Positions 21,615-34,093 are shown, counted from the stretch's first letter. The stretch is 41,797 nt of DNA from Saccoglossus kowalevskii (GCF_000003605.2 NW_003131284.1:1-41797); one strand, 5' to 3'. Made by a program: numbers and translations. The notes: generated from the sequence alone by a model not told the origin.

Positions 21615-22734
21615 GTCTGGTGACGCGTAAACAGTTGTAGCATACTCATACTACGTCTGATAACGCGTAAACAGTTGTAGCATACTCATACTACGTCTGG
21701 TGACGCGTAAACAGTTGTAGCATACTCATACTACGTCTGGTGACGCGTAAACAGTTGTAGCATACTCATACTACGTCTGATAACGCGTAAACAGTTGTAG
21801 CATACTCATACTACGTCTGGTGACGCGTAAACAGTTGTAGCATACTCATACTACGTCTGCTGACGCGTAAACAGTTGTAGCATACTCATACTACGTCTGA
21901 TAACGCGTAAACAGTTGTAGCATACTCATACTACGTCTGGTAACGGGTAAACAGTTGTAGCATACTCATACTACGTCTGGTAACGCGTAAACAGTTGTAG
22001 CATACTCATTCTACGTCTGGTAACGGGTAAACAGTTGTAGCATACTCATACTATGTCTGGTAACGCGTAAACAGTTGTAGCATACTCATACTACGTTTGG
22101 TAACGCGTAAATAGTTGTAGCATACTCATACTACGTCTGATAACGCGTAAACAGTTGTAGCATACTCATACTACGTCTGGTAACGCGTAAACAGTTGTGG
22201 CATACTAATAATATGTTTGGTAACGCGTAAACAGTTGTAGCATACATATACTACGTCTGGTGACGCGTAAACAGTTGTAGCATACTCATACTACGTCTGG
22301 TAACGCACAGACAGTTGTAGAATACTCATACTACGTCTGGTAACGCGAAAACAGTTGTAGCATACTAATAATATGTCTGGTAACGCGTTAACAGTTGTAG
22401 CATAATCATACTATGTCTGGTAACGCGTAAACAGTTGTAGCATACACATTCTACGTCTGGTGACGCGTAAACAGTTGTAGCATACTCATACTACGTCTGG
22501 TGACGCGTAAACAGTTGTAGCATACTCATACTACGTCTGATAACGCGTAAACAGTTGTAGCAAACCCATACTACGTCTGGTAACGGGTAAACAGTTGTAG
22601 CATACTCATACTACGTCTGATAACGCGTAAACAGTTGTAGCATACTCATACTACGTCTGGTAACGCACAGACAGTTGTAGAATACTCATACTACGTCTGG
22701 TAACGCGAAAACAGTTGTGGCATACTCATACTAC
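21615..22734. repeat. Repeated GGTGAC/CTGAT units with partial tag-A insertions
   Basis: GGTGAC-CTGAT and GGTGAC-GGTGAC-CTGAT groups repeat three times from 21,615 to 21,934, one with CTGCTGAC (21,855). GGGTAAAC units, a T module (22,095) and two tag-A units (22,295 and 22,655) follow. The second tag A is reached after a CTGAT unit and is followed by a GCGAAAAC-GTGGC unit with a consensus tail (22,695) instead of AATAATAT, which is a hybrid monomer. Confidence 0.8.
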
Positions 22735-24254
22735 GTTTGGTAACGCGTAAATAGTTGTAGCATACTCACACTACGTCTGATAACGCGTAAACAGTTGTAG
22801 CATACTCATACTACGTCTGGTAACGCGTAAACAGTTGTGGCATACTAATAATATGTTTGGTAACGCGTAAACAGTTGTAGCATACATATACTACGTCTGG
22901 TGACGCGTAAACAGTTGTAGCATACTCATACTACGTCTGGTGACGCGTAAACAGTTGTAGCATACTCATACTACGTCTGATAACGCGTAAACAGTTGTAG
23001 CATACTCATACTACGTCTGGTAACGGGTAAACAGTTGTAGCATACTCATACTACGTCTGGTAACGCGTAAACAGTTGTAGCATACTCATACTACGTCTGG
23101 TAACGCGTAAACAGTTGTAGCATACTCATACTACGTTTGGTAACGCGTAAATAGTTGTAGCATACTCATACTACGTCTGATAACGCGTAAACAGTTGTAG
23201 CATACTCATACTACGTCTGGTAACGCGTAAACAGTTGTGGCATACTAATAATATGTTTGGTAACGCGTAAACAGTTGTAGCATACATATACTACGTCTGG
23301 TGACGCGTAAACAGTTGTAGCATACTCATACTACGTCTGGTGACGCGTAAACAGTTGTAGCATACTCATACTACGTCTGATAACGCGTAAACAGTTGTAG
23401 CATACTCATACTACGTCTGGTAACGCACAGACAGTTGTAGAATACTCATACTACGTCTGGTAACGCGAAAACAGTTGTGGCATACTAATAATATGTCTGG
23501 TAACGCGTTAACAGTTTTAGCATAATCATACTATGTCTGGTAACGCGTAAACAGTTGTAGCATACACATTCTACGTCTGGTGACGCGTAAACAGTTGTAG
23601 CATACTCATACTACGTCTGGTGACGCGTAAACAGTTGTAGCATACTCATACTACGTCTGATAACGCGTAAACAGTTGTAGCAAACCCATACTACGTCTGG
23701 TAACGGGTAAACAGTTGTAGCATACTCATACTACGTCTGGTAACGCGTAAACAGTTGTAGCATACTCATACTACGTCTGGTAACGCGTAAACAGTTGTAG
23801 CATACTCATACTACGTTTGGTAACGCGTAAATAGTTGTAGCATACTCACACTACGTCTGATAACGCGTAAACAGTTGTAGCATACTCATACTACGTCTGG
23901 TAACGCGTAAACAGTTGTGGCATACTAATAATATGTTTGGTAACGCGTAAACAGTTGTAGCATACATATACTACGTCTGGTGACGCGTAAACAGTTGTAG
24001 CATACTCATACTACGTCTGGTGACGCGTAAACAGTTGTAGCATACTCATACTACGTCTGATAACGCGTAAACAGTTGTAGCATACTCATACTACGTCTGG
24101 TAACGGGTAAACAGTTGTAGCATACTCATACTACGTCTGGTAACGCGTAAACAGTTGTAGCATACTCATACTACGTCTGGTAACGCGTAAACAGTTGTAG
24201 CATACTCATACTACGTTTGGTAACGCGTAAATAGTTGTAGCATACTCATACTAC
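22735..24254. repeat. 38-monomer duplication, right member
   Basis: GTTTGG-GTAAATAG units at 22,735, 23,135, 23,815 and 24,215 repeat the 10-17-10 monomer spacing of 16,855-18,374 exactly. Private changes include CACATTC (23,535) and CACACTAC (22,735 and 23,815). Tag A is at 23,415. Confidence 0.87.
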
Positions 24255-24894
24255 GTCTGGTGACGCGTAAACAGTTGTAGCATACTCATACTACGTCTGA
24301 TAACGCGTAAACAGTTGTAGCAAACCCATACTACGTCTGGTAACGGGTAAACAGTTGTAGCATACTCATACTACGTCTGGTAACGCGCAAACAGTTGTAG
24401 CATACTCATACTATGTCTGGTAACGCGTAAACAGTTGAAGCATACTCATACTATGTCTGGTAACGCGTAAACAGTTGAAGCATACTCATACTATGTCTGA
24501 TAACGCGTAAACGGATGTAACATACTCATACTATGTCTGGTAACGCGTAAACAGTTGTAGCATACTCATACTATGTCTGGTAACGCATAAACAGTTGTAG
24601 CATACTCATACTACGTCTGGTAACGCGAAAACAGTTGCAGCATACTCATACTACGTCTGGTAACGCGTAAACAGTTGTAGCATACTCATACTACGTCTGG
24701 TAACGCGAAAACAGTTGTAGCATACACATACTATGTCTGTTAATGCGTAAACAGTTGTAGCATACTAATACTACATCTGGTAACACGTAAACAGTTGTAG
24801 CATACTCATACTACGTCTGGTAACGCGTAAACAGTTGTAGCATACTCATACTACGTCTGGTAACGCGTAAGCAGTTGTAGCATACTCATACTAC
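24255..24894. repeat. Divergent segment with GAAGC, ACGGATG and TGTTAATG units
   Basis: After GGTGAC, CTGAT-CAAACCC, GGGTAAAC and the rare GCGCAA unit (24,375, shared with 37,175), units diverge more than average. They include TTGAAGC twice (24,415 and 24,455), ACGGATGTAAC (24,495), TTGCAG, CACATAC-CTATG, TGTTAATGCG (24,735) and ACATCTGGTAACACG (24,775). Related divergent units recur at 31,395-31,700 and from 39,645 onward. The segment marks the switch to the second variant family. Confidence 0.8.
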
Positions 24895-25930
24895 GTTTGG
24901 TAACGCGTAAATAGTTGTAGCATACTCATACTACGTCTGATAACGCGTAAACAGTTGTGGCATACTCATACTACGTCTGGTAACGCGTAAACAGTTGTGG
25001 CATACTAATAATATGTTTGGTAACGCGTAAACAGTTGTAGCATACACATACTACGTCTGGTGACGCGTAAACAGTTGTCGCATACTCATACTACGTCTGG
25101 TGACGCGTAAACAGTTGTAGCATACTCATACTACGTCTGATAACGCGTAAACAGTTGTAGCATACTCATACTACGTCTGGTAACGCACAAACAGTTGTAG
25201 AATACTCATACTACGTCTGGTAACGCGTAAACAGTTGTAGCATACTCATACTACGTCTGGTAACGCGTAAACAGTTGTAGCATACTCATACGATGTCTGG
25301 TAACGCATAATCAGTTGTAGCATACTCATACTACGTCTAGTAACGCGAAAACAGTTGTAGCATACTCATACTACGTCTGGTAACGCGTAAACAGTTGTAG
25401 CATACTCATACTACGTCTGGTAACGCATAAACAGTTGTAGCATACTCATACTACGTCTGGTAACGCGTAAACAGTTGTAGCATACTCATACTACGTCTGG
25501 TAACGCGTAAACAGTTGTAGCATACTCATACTACGTCTGGTAACGCGTAAACAGTTGTAGCATACTCATACTACGTCTGGTAACGAGTAAACAGTTGTAG
25601 CATACTCATACTATGTCTGGTAACGCGTAAACAGTTGTAACATACTAATACTATGTCTAGTAACGCGTAAACAGTTGTAGCATACTCATACTACGTCTGG
25701 TAACGCGTAAACAGTTGTAGCATACTCATACTACGTTTGGTAACGCGTAAACAGTTGTAGCATACACATACTACGTCCGGTGACGCGTAAACAGGTGTAG
25801 CATACTCATACTACGTCTGGTAACGCGTAAACAGTTGTAGCATACTCATACTACCTCTGGTGACGCGTAAACAGTTGTAGCATACTCATACTACGTCTTG
25901 TAACGCGTAAACAGTTGTAGCATACTCATA
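24895..25930. repeat. T-module with CGATG-ATAATCAG tag, then CTAG/TCCGG segment
   Basis: From T (24,895) the order CTGAT-GTGGC, GTGGC-AATAATAT, CACATAC, GGTGAC-TTGTCG (25,055), GGTGAC, CTGAT, GCACAAAC (25,175), consensus, CGATG tail (25,255), GCATAATCAG (25,295), GTCTAG-GCGAAAAC matches 30,615-31,080 at 5,720 bp and 26,815-27,290 at 1,920 bp. The 27.2-kb copy lacks the CGATG and ATAATCAG changes. From 25,615 the L-type order GTAAC-AATAC, GTCTAG, GTTTGG, GTCCGG-AGGTG, CTCTGGTGAC follows. Confidence 0.85.
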
Positions 25931-27210
25931 CTACGTCTGGTAACGCGTGAACAGTTGTAGCATAATCATACTACGTCTGGTAACGCGTAAATAGTTGTAG
26001 CATACTCATACTACGTCTTGTAACGCGTAAACAGTTGTAGCATACTCATACTACGTTTGGTAACGCGTAAACAGTTGTAGCATACACATACTACGTCCGG
26101 TGACGCGTAAACAGGTGTAGCATACTCATACTACGTCTGGTAACGCGTAAACAGTTGTAGCATACTCACACTACGCCTGATAACGCGTGAACAGTTGTAG
26201 CATACTCATACTACGTCTGGTATCGCGTAAACAGTTGTAGCATACTCATACTACGTCTGGTAACGCGTAAACAGCTGTAGCATACTCATACTACGTCTGG
26301 TAACGCGTAAACAGTTGTAGCATACTCATACTACGTCTGGTAACGCGTAAACAGTTGTAGCATACTCATACTACGTCTGGTAACGAGTAAACAGTTGTAG
26401 CACACTCACACTATGTCTGGTAACGCGTAAACAGTTGTAGCATACTCATACTATGTCTGGTAACAGGTAAACAGTTGTAGCATACTCACACTACGTCTTG
26501 TAACGCGTAAACAGTTGTAGCATACTCATACTACGTTTGGTAACGCGTAAACAGTTGTAGCATACACATACTACGTCTGGTGACGCGTAAACAGTTGTAG
26601 CATACTGATACTACGTCTGCTGACGCGTAAACAGTTGTAGCATACTCATACTACGTCTGATAACGCGTAAACAGTTGTAGCATACTCATACTACGTCTGG
26701 TAACGGGTAAACAGTTGTAGCATACTCATACTACGTCTGGTAACGCGTAAACAGTTGTAGCATACTCATACTACGTCTGGTAACGCGTAAGCAGTTGTAG
26801 CATACTCATACTACGTTTGGTAACGCGTAAATAGTTGTAGCATACTCATACTACGTCTGATAACGCGTAAACAGTTGTGGCATACTCATACTACGTCTGG
26901 TAACGCGTAAACAGTTGTGGCATACTAATAATATGTTTGGTAACGCGTAAACAGTTGTAGCATACACATACTACGTCTGGTGACGCGTAAACAGTTGTCG
27001 CATACTCATACTACGTCTGGTGACGCGTAAACAGTTGTAGCATACTCATACTACGTCTGATAACGCGTAAACAGTTGTAGCATACTCATACTACGTCTGG
27101 TAACGCACAAACAGTTGTAGAATACTCATACTACGTCTGGTAACGCGTAAACAGTTGTAGCATACTCATACTACGTCTGGTAACGCGTAAACAGTTGTAG
27201 CATACTCATA
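25931..27210. repeat. 32-monomer duplication, left member
   Basis: This segment repeats at 29,731-31,010 at an offset of exactly 3,800 bp (95 monomers) and looks essentially identical line by line. Shared rare tags are GTCTTG, GTCCGG-AGGTG, GCCTGA-GTGAAC (26,175), TATCGCG (26,215), CAGCTG (26,255), CACACTCAC (near 26,400), CAGGTAAAC, CATACTGATAC-CTGCTGAC (26,601-26,625), GTAAGCAG and TTGTCG (26,975). Low divergence implies a recent copying event compared with the rest of the array. Confidence 0.9.
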
Positions 27211-29054
27211 CTATGTCTGGTAACGCATAAACAGTTGTAGCATACTCATACTACGTCTAGTAACGCGTAAACAGTTGTAGCATACTCATACTACGTCTGG
27301 TAACGCGTAAACAGTTGTAGCATACTCATACTACGTCTGGTAACGCATAAACAGTTGTAGCATACTCATACTACGTCTGGTAACGCGTAAACAGTTGTAG
27401 CATACTCATACTACGTCTGGTAACGCGTAAACAGTTGTAGCATACTCATACTACGTCTGGTAACGCGTAAACAGTTGTAGCATACTCATACTACGTCTGG
27501 TAACGAGTAAACAGTTGTAGCACACTCACACTATGTCTGGTAACGCGTAAACAGTTGTAGCATAATCATACTATGTCTGGTAACAGGTAAACAGTTGTAG
27601 CATACTCACACTACGTCTTGTAACGCGTAAACAGTTGTAGCATACTCATACTACGTTTGGTAACGCGTAAACAGTTGTAGCATACACATACTACGTCTGG
27701 TGACGCGTAAACAGTTGTAGCATACTCATACTACGTCTGGTGACGCGTAAACAGTTGTAGCATACTCATACTACGTCTGATAACGCGTAAACAGTTGTAG
27801 CATACTCATACTACGTCTGGTAACGGGTAAACAGTTGTAGCATACTCATACTACGTCTGGTAACGCGTAAACAGTTGTAGCATACTCATACTACGTCTGG
27901 TAACGCGTAAGCAGTTGTAGCATACTCATACTACGTTTGGTAACGCGTAAATAGTTGTAGCATACTCATACTACGTCTGATAACGCGTAAACAGTTGTAG
28001 CATACTCATACTACGTCTGGTAACGCGTAAACAGTTGTGGCATACTAATAATATGTTTGGTAACGCGTAAACAGTTGTAGCATACACATACTACGTCTGG
28101 TGACGCGTAAACAGTTGTAGCATACTCATACTACGTCTGGTGACGCGTAAACAGTTGTAGCATACTCATACTACGTCTGATAACGCGTAAACAGTTGTAG
28201 CATACTCATACTACGTCTGGTAACGCACAGACAGTTGTAGAATACTCATACTACGTCTGGTAACGCGAAAACAGTTGTAGCATACTAATAATATGTCTGG
28301 TAACGCGTTAACAGTTGTAGCATACTCATACTATGTCTGGTAACGCATAAACAGTTGTAGCATACTCATACTACATCTGGTAACGCGTAAACAGTTGTAG
28401 CATACTCATACTATGTCTGGTAACGCGTAAACAGTTGTAGCATACTCATACTACGTCTGGTAACGCGTAAACAGTTGTAGCATACTCATACTACGTCTGA
28501 TAACGCGTAAACAGTTGTAGCATACTCATACTACGTCTGGTAACGCATAAACAGTTGTAGCATACTCATACTACGTCTGGTAACGCGTAAGCAGTTGTAG
28601 CATACTCATACTACGTCTGGTAACGCGTAAACAGTTGTAGCATACTCATACTACGTCTGGTGACGCGTCAACAGTGGTAGCATACTCATACTACGTCTGA
28701 TAACGCGTAAACAGTTGTAGCATACTCATACTACGTCTGGTAACGGGTAAACAGTTGTAGCATACTCATACTATGTCTGGTAACGCGTAAACAGTTGAAG
28801 CATATTCATAATATGTCTGGTAACGCCTAAACAGTTGTATCATACTCATACTACGTCTGGTAACGCGTAAACAGTTGTAGCATACTCCTACTATGTCTGG
28901 TAACGCGTAAACAGTTGTAGCATACTCATACTATGTCTGGTAACGCGTAAACAGTTGTAACATACTAATACTATGTCTAGTAACGCGTAAACAGTTGTAG
29001 CATACTCATACTACGTCTGGTAACGCGTAAACAGTTGTAGCATACTCACACTAT
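27211..29054. repeat. Third CACACTCAC block, then tag-A copy and L units
   Basis: A GAGTAAAC-CACACTCAC/CAGGTAAAC/GTCTTG run (27,495-27,640) is followed by a T module (27,935), tag A (28,215), ACATCTGG (28,375), GTAAGCAG, GTCAACAGTGG (28,655) and GGGTAAAC. In this tag-A copy several tags seen elsewhere (GTGGC, TTTTAG-CATAATC, CTCTCAC) have reverted to consensus. From 28,775 L-type units appear: TTGAAGC-CATATTC, GCCTAAAC-TTGTATC (28,815), GTAAC-AATAC (28,935), GTCTAG. Confidence 0.8.
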
Positions 29055-29694
29055 GTCTGGTAACGCGTAAACAGTTGTAACATACTAATACTATGTCTGG
29101 TAACGCGTAAACAGTTGTAACATACTCATACTATGTCTGGTAACGCGTAAACAGTTGAATCATACTCATACTATGTCTGGTAACGCGTAAACAGTTGTAG
29201 CATACTCATACTACGTCTGGTAACGCGTAAACAGTTGTAGCATACTCATACTATGTCTGTTAACGCGTAAACAGTTGTAGCATACTCATACTACGTCTGG
29301 TAACGTGTAAACAGTTGTAGCATACTAATACTACGTCTGGTAACGCATAAACAGTTGTAGCATACTCATACTACGTCTGGTAACGCGTAAACAGTTGTAG
29401 CATACTCATACTACGTCTGGTAACGCGTAAACAGTTGCAGCATACTCATACTACGTTTGGTAACGCGTAAATAGTTGTAGCATACTCATACTACGTCTGA
29501 TAACGCGTAAACAGTTGTAGCATAGTCACACTACGTCTGGTAACGCGTAAACAGTTGTGGCATACTAATAATATGTTTGGTAACGCGTAAACAGTTGTAG
29601 CATACTCATAATATGTCTGGTAACGCGTGAACAGTTTTAGCATAATCATACTATGTCTGGTAACGCATAAACAGTTGTAGCATACTCATACTAC
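29055..29694. repeat. 16-monomer duplicated block, right member
   Basis: Repeats the order of 18,855-19,494 at offset 10,200, including TTGAATC (29,135), GTCTGTTAACG (29,255), TTGCAG (29,415) and CATAGTCAC (near 29,521). Private changes include GTGTAAAC (29,295), where the other copy has TTTTAG. Confidence 0.85.
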
Positions 29695-29730
29695 GTCTGG
29701 TAACCCGTAAACAGTTGTAGCATAATTATA

Positions 29731-31010
29731 CTACGTCTGGTAACGCGTGAACAGTTGTAGCATAATCATACTACGTCTGGTAACGCGTAAATAGTTGTAG
29801 CATACTCATACTACGTCTTGTAACGCGTAAACAGTTGTAGCATACTCATACTACGTTTGGTAACGCGTAAACAGTTGTAGCATACACATACTACGTCCGG
29901 TGACGCGTAAACAGGTGTAGCATACTCATACTACGTCTGGTAACGCGTAAACAGTTGTAGCATACTCACACTACGCCTGATAACGCGTGAACAGTTGTAG
30001 CATACTCATACTACGTCTGGTATCGCGTAAACAGTTGTAGCATACTCATACTACGTCTGGTAACGCGTAAACAGCTGTAGCATACTCATACTACGTCTGG
30101 TAACGCGTAAACAGTTGTAGCATACTCATACTACGTCTGGTAACGCGTAAACAGTTGTAGCATACTCATACTACGTCTGGTAACGAGTAAACAGTTGTAG
30201 CACACTCACACTATGTCTGGTAACGCGTAAACAGTTGTAGCATACTCATACTATGTCTGGTAACAGGTAAACAGTTGTAGCATACTCACACTACGTCTTG
30301 TAACGCGTAAACAGTTGTAGCATACTCATACTACGTTTGGTAACGCGTAAACAGTTGTAGCATACACATACTACGTCTGGTGACGCGTAAACAGTTGTAG
30401 CATACTGATACTACGTCTGCTGACGCGTAAACAGTTGTAGCATACTCATACTACGTCTGATAACGCGTAAACAGTTGTAGCATACTCATACTACGTCTGG
30501 TAACGGGTAAACAGTTGTAGCATACTCATACTACGTCTGGTAACGCGTAAACAGTTGTAGCATACTCATACTACGTCTGGTAACGCGTAAGCAGTTGTAG
30601 CATACTCATACTACGTTTGGTAACGCGTAAATAGTTGTAGCATACTCATACTACGTCTGATAACGCGTAAACAGTTGTGGCATACTCATACTACGTCTGG
30701 TAACGCGTAAACAGTTGTGGCATACTAATAATATGTTTGGTAACGCGTAAACAGTTGTAGCATACACATACTACGTCTGGTGACGCGTAAACAGTTGTCG
30801 CATACTCATACTACGTCTGGTGACGCGTAAACAGTTGTAGCATACTCATACTACGTCTGATAACGCGTAAACAGTTGTAGCATACTCATACTACGTCTGG
30901 TAACGCACAAACAGTTGTAGAATACTCATACTACGTCTGGTAACGCGTAAACAGTTGTAGCATACTCATACTACGTCTGGTAACGCGTAAACAGTTGTAG
31001 CATACTCATA
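29731..31010. repeat. 32-monomer duplication, right member
   Basis: Matches 25,931-27,210 at offset 3,800. Beyond it, at 31,011-31,080, the copy carries CGATG, ATAATCAG and GCGAAAAC, which match 25,291-25,360 and not the expected 27,211-27,280. The right end is therefore a mosaic of two source blocks. Confidence 0.9.
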
Positions 31011-31394
31011 CGATGTCTGGTAACGCATAATCAGTTGTAGCATACTCATACTACGTCTAGTAACGCGAAAACAGTTGTAGCATACTCATACTACGTCTGG
31101 TAACGCGTAAACAGTTGTAGCATACTCATACTACGTCTGGTAACGCATAAACAGTTGTAGCATACTCATACTACGTCTGGTAACGCGTAAACAGTTGTAG
31201 CATACTCATACTACGTCTGGTAACGCGTAAACAGTTGCAGCATACTCATACTACGTTTGGTAACACGTAAATAGTTGTAGCATACTCATACTACGTCTGA
31301 TAACGCGTAAACAGTTGTATCATAGTCACACTACGTCTGGTAACGCGTAAACAGTTGTGGCATACTAATAATATGTTTGGTAACGCGTAAACAG

Positions 31395-31654
31395 TTGTAG
31401 CATACTCATAATATGTCTGTTAATGCGTAAACAGTTGTAGCATACTAATACTACATCTGGTAACACGTAAACAGTTGTAGCATACTCATACTACGTCTGA
31501 TAACGCGTAAACAGTTGTAGCATAGTCACACTACGTCTGGTAACGCGTAAACAGTTGTGGCATACTAATAATATGTCTGGTAACGCGAAAACAGTTGTAG
31601 CATACACATACTATGTCTGTTAATGCGTAAACAGTTGTAGCATACTAATACTAC
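31395..31654. repeat. Doubled TGTTAATG segment
   Basis: GTCTGTTAATGCG and ACATCTGGTAACACG units occur at 31,415-31,455 and again at 31,615-31,655, five monomers apart. Between them lie CTGAT with CATAGTCAC and a GTGGC-AATAATAT unit. The same pair is seen at 24,735-24,775. This is a short local duplication within the divergent family. Confidence 0.8.
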
Positions 31655-32174
31655 ATCTGGTAACACGTAAACAGTTGTAGCATACTCATACTACGTCTGG
31701 TAACGCGTAAACAGTTGTAACATACTCATACTATGTCTGGTAACGCGTAAACAGTTGAAGCATACTCATACTATGTCTGGTAACGCCTAAACAGTTGTAT
31801 CATACTCATACTACGTCTGGTAACGCGTAAACAGTTGTAGCATACTCATACTATGTCTGGTAACGCGTAAACAGTTGTAGCATACTCATACTACGTCTGG
31901 TAACGCGTAAACAGTTGTAGCATACTCATACTACGTTTGGTAACGCGTAAACAGTTGTAGCATACACATACTACGTCCGGTGACGCGTAAACAGGTGTAG
32001 CATACTCATACTACGTCTGGTAACGCGTAAACAGTTGTAGCATACTCATACTACGTCTGGTAACGCGAAAACAGTTGTAACATACTCATACTATGTCTGG
32101 TAACGCGTAAACAGTTGTAGCATACTCATACTACCTCTGGTGACGCGTAAACAGTTGTAGCATACTCATACTAC
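31655..32174. repeat. L block, copy 1
   Basis: The order is ATCTGGTAACACG, consensus-GTAAC, TTGAAGC (31,735), GCCTAAAC-TTGTATC (31,775), consensus units, GTTTGG-CACATAC, GTCCGG-AGGTG (31,975), consensus, GCGAAAAC-GTAAC, consensus, CTCTGGTGAC (32,135). It matches 32,773-33,373, which has two extra monomers (GTAAC-AATAC and GTCTAG). Confidence 0.85.
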
Positions 32175-32694
32175 GTCTGATAACGCGTAAACAGTTGTAG
32201 CATACTCATACTACGTCTGGTAACGGGTAAACAGTTGTAGCATACTCATACTACGTCTGGTAACGCGTAAACAGTTGTAGCATACTCATACTACGTCTGG
32301 TAACGCGTAAACAGTTGTAGCATACTCATACAACGTTTGGTAACGCGTAAATAGTTGTAGCATACTCATACTACGTCTGATAACGCGTAAACAGTTGTAG
32401 CATACTCATACTACGTCTGGTAACGCGTAAACAGTTGTGGCATACTAATAATATGTTTGGTAACGCGTAAACAGTTGTAGCATACACATACTACGTCTGG
32501 TGACGCGTAAACAGTTGTAGCATACTCACACTACGTCTGGTGACGCGTAAACAGTTGTAGCCTACTCATACTACGTCTGATAACGCGTAAACAGTTGTAG
32601 CATACTCATACTACGTCTGGTAACGCACAAACAGTTGTAGAATACTCATACTACGTCTGGTAATGCGTAAACAGTTGTAGCATACTCATACTAC
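32175..32694. repeat. T-module bridge
   Basis: CTGAT, GGGTAAAC, two consensus units ending CAACG (private, near 32,331), GTTTGG-GTAAATAG (32,335), CTGAT, W, X, GGTGAC, GGTGAC-CCTAC (private), CTGAT, GCACAAAC-GTAGAATAC (32,615) and GTAATGCG. It is the standard module joining two L blocks. Confidence 0.75.
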
Positions 32695-32813
32695 GTCTGG
32701 TAACGCGTAAAAAGTTGTAGCATAATCATACTATGTCTGGTACGCATAAACAGTGTAGCATACTAATACTACATCTGGTAACACGTAAACAGGTTGTAGC
32801 ATACTCATACTAC
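32695..32813. repeat. Cluster of irregular monomers (38 and 41 bp)
   Basis: The unit at 32,695 has GTAAAAAG. The next (32,735) is 38 bp, lacking an A (GGTACGC) and a T (CAGTGTAG). The third (32,773) is 41 bp, with an extra G (CAGGTTG). Net register change is -1. Three indels in 120 bp, against about a dozen in the window, point to a recombination junction or to a patch of poor consensus sequence. Confidence 0.85.
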
Positions 32814-33813
32814 GTCTGGTAACGCGTAAACAGTTGTAACATACTCATACTATGTCTGGTAACGCGTAAACAGTTGAAGCATACTCATACTATGTCTGGT
32901 AACGCCTAAACAGTTGTATCATACTCATACTACGTCTGGTAACGCGTAAACAGTTGTAGCATACTCATACTATGTCTGGTAACGCGTAAACAGTTGTAGC
33001 ATACTCATACTATGTCTGGTAACGCGTAAACAGTTGTAACATACTAATACTATGTCTAGTAACGCGTAAACAGTTGTAGCATACTCATACTACGTCTGGT
33101 AACGCGTAAACAGTTGTAGCATACTCATACTACGTTTGGTAACGCGTAAACAGTTGTAGCATACACATACTACGTCCGGTGACGCGTAAACAGGTGTAGC
33201 ATACTCATACTACGTCTGGTAACGCGTAAACAGTTGTAGCATACTCATACTACGTCTGGTAACGCGAAAACAGTTGTAACATACTCATACTATGTCTGGT
33301 AACGCGTAAACAGTTGTAGCATACTCATACTACCTCTGGTGACGCGTAAACAGTTGTAGCATACTCATACTACGTCTTGTAACGCGTAAACAGTTGTAGC
33401 ATACTCATACTACGTCTGGTAACGCGTGAACAGTTGTAGCATAATCATACTACGTCTGGTAACGCGTAAATAGTTGTAGCATACTCATACTACGTCTTGT
33501 AACGCGTAAACAGTTGTAGCATACTCATACTACGTTTGGTAACGCGTAAACAGTTGTAGCATACACATACTACGTCCGGTGACGCGTAAACAGGTGTAGC
33601 ATACTCATACTACGTCTGGTAACGCGTAAACAGTTGTAGCATACTCACACTACGCCTGATAACGCGTGAACAGTTGTAGCATACTCATACTACGTCTGGT
33701 ATCGCGTAAACAGTTGTAGCATACTCATACTACGTCTGGTAACGCGTAAACAGCTGTAGCATACTCATACTACGTCTGGTAACGCGTAAACAGTTGTAGC
33801 ATACTCATACTAC
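32814..33813. repeat. L block copy 2 continuing into the GCCTGA series
   Basis: From GTAAC (32,814), TTGAAGC (32,854) and GCCTAAAC-TTGTATC (32,894) the order runs through GTAAC-AATAC (33,014), GTCTAG, GTCCGG-AGGTG (33,174), GCGAAAAC-GTAAC, CTCTGGTGAC (33,334), GTCTTG, GTGAAC-CATAATC, GTCTTG, a second GTCCGG-AGGTG (33,574), GCCTGA (33,654), TATCGCG (33,694) and CAGCTG (33,734). It matches 25,615-26,334 with two extra monomers before CTCTGG. Confidence 0.87.
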
Positions 33814-34093
33814 GTCTGGTAACGCACAAACAGTTGTAGAATACTCATACTACGTCTGGTAACGCGTAAACAGTTGTAGCATACTCATACTACGTCTGGT
33901 AACGCGTAAACAGTTGTAGCACACTCATACGATGTCTGGTAACGCATAATCAGTTGTAGCATACACATACTACGTCTGGTGACGCGTAAACAGTTGTAGC
34001 ATACTGATACTACGTCTGCTGACGCGTAAACAGTTGTAGCATACTCATACTACGTCTGATAACGCGTAAACAGTTGTAGCATACTCATACTAC
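33814..34093. repeat. Mosaic segment joined from two distant blocks
   Basis: At 33,814 the order leaves the 26.3-kb template and becomes GCACAAAC-GTAGAATAC, consensus, CGATG tail, GCATAATCAG (33,934), as at 25,175-25,334. Inside the 33,934 unit the tail changes to CACATAC. The following GGTGAC-CATACTGATAC (33,974), CTGCTGAC (34,014) and CTGAT match 26,575-26,694. Two template switches within 280 bp, the second inside one monomer, can be read from rare tags. Confidence 0.85.
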
